A DNA stretch of 17,920 nt. Origin: Aliivibrio_A kagoshimensis (lineage in GTDB: Bacteria > Pseudomonadota > Gammaproteobacteria > Enterobacterales > Vibrionaceae). Every line of letters starts with the position of its first letter. The first letter of the stretch is position 1. The position numbers and the translations under genes are program-made. Where the stretch lies: assembly GCF_050337105.1 (NCBI RefSeq), contig NZ_JAKJSQ010000072.1, forward strand, positions 1 through 17,920. The letters run 5' to 3'. This document shows, in pieces, positions 16,424 through 17,920 of the stretch. Under the pieces are notes generated by a model. That model saw nothing but the letters and a program-made list of their open reading frames with translations, was not told the DNA's origin and did not search any database.

Positions 16424-17095
16424 TTAGATGTTTTCCCAATGTTGATGCTGCTTTAGCTTGTTCTCAACGCGTTTACCTGCTTTGGCAAGTAGGAAAGATA
16501 ATAAGAAGTACGTCATGCCGATAATGGGCCACACAACAAACGGCTGCCAAGTACGCTGATTCAATATTTGTCCGACTTTAGTGATATCCATAACGCCAAT
16601 GACAGAGATCAATGAGGTGACCTGCAGTTGGTTCACTGCTAATCCAATCAATGGCGCAATGGCGACTAATAGCGCTTGGGGAGTAATGATTTTGGTTAGG
16701 ATCTTCATTTCAGATAGACCGAAACTCTTTGCTGATTCCACCTGACCTTTATCTATTGATGCGATTGCCGACACTACAATAACAGAGACAAATGCAGCAG
16801 TATTACCAGTGAGCGTAATCATCGCAGCTTCTGTTGCTGTCAGATTGACCCCTAGAAAAATTGGCAAGCCAAAATAGATCAAAAAAAGTTGAACCAACAC
16901 TGGCGAGTTTTTTAAAAATTCACCAGTGAATGTGGATACTGAGCTGATTACGGGAAAACGGTAATGACGAGTGAGTGCCAATACGATCCCAAAAGCACCA
17001 CCTAAAAGGCTAGATACCATAAATACATACAGTGATATCGATATACCATTTAATAAAACAATAAGGTCGTATGGGACAAATTCATGACTTGACAT
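16424..17095 (-). CDS. Amino-acid ABC transporter permease (second)
   Basis: Inner-membrane permease of 223 residues in the HisM/GlnP family. Hydrophobic segments are visible near 18-42, 64-82, 88-112, 140-168 and 186-205. The cytoplasmic coupling loop is a variant EAA motif, ESAKSFG at 120-126 followed by ITPQAL, where the first alanine of EAA is serine. The family sequence GEFLKNSPVLVQLFLIYFGL is at 58-77. It starts two bases after the stop of the first permease with GGGAGAA upstream. It pairs with the other permease as a heterodimer. Confidence 0.93.
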   Translation of the reverse strand: MSSHEFVPYDLIVLLNGISISLYVFMVSSLLGGAFGIVLALTRHYRFPVISSVSTFTGEFLKNSPVLVQLFLIYFGLPIFLGVNLTATEAAMITLTGNTAAFVSVIVVSAIASIDKGQVESAKSFGLSEMKILTKIITPQALLVAIAPLIGLAVNQLQVTSLISVIGVMDITKVGQILNQRTWQPFVVWPIIGMTYFLLSFLLAKAGKRVENKLKQHQHWENI

Positions 17096-17097
17096 TA

Positions 17098-17763
17098 TTA
17101 TTCTCCCACCAAAAATTGTTGATTAAGTTTTCTATGAATTAACGAAATAATGAGCGACAAAGAGTAAGTAAGAACGCAATAAAACAGTAATAAAAAGAAG
17201 TAGACTTCAAACGGTCTAAATGTTTCGGCAGCAATAATTTTCGCAGTACCTGTCAACTCATTTAACGTGACAGTAGATAAAATTGATGTGGTCAAAATTA
17301 GGTTAATAAAAACAGAACCAATCGGTCTAATTGATGTTCTTAATGCAATAGGAAGAATAATTTTGCTGTATATTTTTTTCCGTTCAATGCCAAAAGATTG
17401 AGCCGCTTCAATAATACCCACATCAACCTGTTGAACACTTGCTCTTAGAATATCAGCGCAATAGGCTCCAACGGCAATTGATAATGCAAGCACCCCTGTG
17501 GTGTAAGGGTCAATAAATATACCGAGCTCTGGTAAGCCGTAAAAAATAAAAAATACTTGCACAATAAAGGGGATATTTCGAAAGCATTCAATGTAGCCAT
17601 AACCTAGCTTATTAAGCACTTTGCTCTGACTAACACAAGCAACCATGATACATAAGCCAACGACAAAGCTGCCAATGATTGACATCACACTCACTGCCGC
17701 TGTTATAGCAAAGCCATCAATGAAAGAATCTAGATATTTAATAACAATACTTATATCAAACAT
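17098..17763 (-). CDS. Amino-acid ABC transporter permease (first)
   Basis: Inner-membrane permease of 221 residues and first gene of the five-gene operon. Hydrophobic segments are near 18-45, 64-79, 88-106, 146-166 and 186-208. The EAA loop is intact (EAAQSFG at 119-125, then ILPIALR) and the family segment RNIPFIVQVFFIFYGLP is at 62-78. The ribosome binding site AGAGG is 11 bases from the ATG, slightly far. The leader is only about 25 bases long if transcription begins near 17789, so the operator lies almost next to the start codon. Its partner is the permease just downstream. Confidence 0.93.
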   Translation of the reverse strand: MFDISIVIKYLDSFIDGFAITAAVSVMSIIGSFVVGLCIMVACVSQSKVLNKLGYGYIECFRNIPFIVQVFFIFYGLPELGIFIDPYTTGVLALSIAVGAYCADILRASVQQVDVGIIEAAQSFGIERKKIYSKIILPIALRTSIRPIGSVFINLILTTSILSTVTLNELTGTAKIIAAETFRPFEVYFFLLLFYCVLTYSLSLIISLIHRKLNQQFLVGE

Positions 17764-17782
17764 ACAGTGTTTAGCCTCTGAC

Positions 17783-17796
17783 TGAAATCGGTTTCA
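17783..17796. promoter_or_regulatory. LacI-type operator of the ABC-hydrolase operon
   Basis: TGAAATCGGTTTCA is a palindrome with perfect five-base arms (TGAAA/TTTCA) around TCGG, including the central CG typical of LacI-family operators. It starts 20 bases before the operon start codon and overlaps the -10 box by one base, so it covers the predicted transcription start. A bound repressor would block RNA polymerase. The likely ligand is the LacI-type regulator encoded at 12908-13948. Confidence 0.7.
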
Positions 17797-17824
17797 CTAT
17801 AGGTGTTTAAATTGTCACTAACAA
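17796..17824 (-). promoter_or_regulatory. Sigma-70 type promoter of the ABC-hydrolase operon
   Basis: On the minus strand -35 TTGTTA (17819-17824) and -10 TATAGT (17796-17801) are separated by exactly 17 bases. They match the consensus in four and five of six positions. The expected start is near 17789. Confidence 0.65.
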
Positions 17825-17841
17825 TAATAAATTACCCCATG

Positions 17842-17857
17842 TGTCGATTGAGTCACA
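17842..17857. promoter_or_regulatory. Imperfect CRP-like site
   Basis: TGTCG-ATTGAG-TCACA fits the TGTGA-N6-TCACA pattern with one perfect and one three-of-five half. Its centre is about 60.5 bases upstream of the predicted start, close to the -61.5 spacing of class I activation. Spacing supports it and the weak left half argues against. Confidence 0.35.
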
Positions 17858-17872
17858 CTATTATTTTTATAA

Positions 17873-17903
17873 AAAAAGGCGACAACTTTCGTCATCGCCT
17901 TTT
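17873..17903 (-). terminator. Intrinsic terminator for a minus-strand gene beyond the right edge
   Basis: On the minus strand GGCGATGAC, loop GAAA, GTTGTCGCC form a nine-base stem with two G-T pairs, preceded by AAAA and followed by seven T. It probably ends a gene lying to the right of the window. The plus strand has only four T, then a run of seven G (17904-17910). Confidence 0.75.
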
Positions 17904-17920
17904 GGGGGGGAAGATATAAC

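Overview
The window reads as chromosomal DNA of a marine gammaproteobacterium, most likely a Vibrio or close relative. This rests on the protein sequences (a SpeA/SpeB pair, malate synthase G divergent from a long-form isocitrate lyase, a periplasmic MsrAB fusion, a chemoreceptor without a C-terminal pentapeptide), moderate A+T richness and dense gene packing. The genus is an inference. I saw no tRNA or rRNA gene, insertion sequence, prophage gene or CRISPR array.

Left part (1-5142): a dCache-type chemoreceptor on the plus strand converges on speA-speB (arginine decarboxylase and agmatinase, minus strand), which together make putrescine from arginine through agmatine. A shared bidirectional terminator separates them. 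speA starts at TTG behind a good Shine-Dalgarno, and its leader carries a hairpin followed by a short T-run.

Middle part (5067-9909): the glyoxylate shunt. Malate synthase G (glcB, minus) and isocitrate lyase (aceA, plus) are divergent across a 287-base AT-rich region. Downstream of aceA lies a 187-residue uncharacterised protein whose N-terminal half resembles an ADP-ribosyltransferase/PARP-type NAD-binding core.

Next (9910-12101): a YjiK/SdiA-regulated type beta-propeller protein (minus) diverges from an exported MsrA-MsrB fusion (plus). The fusion has only three cysteines in total.

Right part (12120-17880): the most interesting segment. cutC and a LacI-family regulator overlap on the plus strand. 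They converge on a five-gene minus-strand operon: two amino-acid ABC permeases, an ATPase, a leaderless glycosylasparaginase-type Ntn hydrolase and a periplasmic binding protein. The operon promoter (17796-17824) has a near-perfect LacI-type palindrome, TGAAATCGGTTTCA, across its start site, and an imperfect CRP-like site about 60 bases upstream. The cutC promoter has a degenerate copy of the palindrome in the same position. The operon's intrinsic terminator lies inside the 3' end of the lacI-type gene. Together these suggest one regulated module importing a small asparagine conjugate (for example GlcNAc-Asn or a beta-aspartyl compound) and hydrolysing it in the cytoplasm, with CutC as a possible partner enzyme. 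The right edge holds an intrinsic terminator, probably for a minus-strand gene beyond the window.
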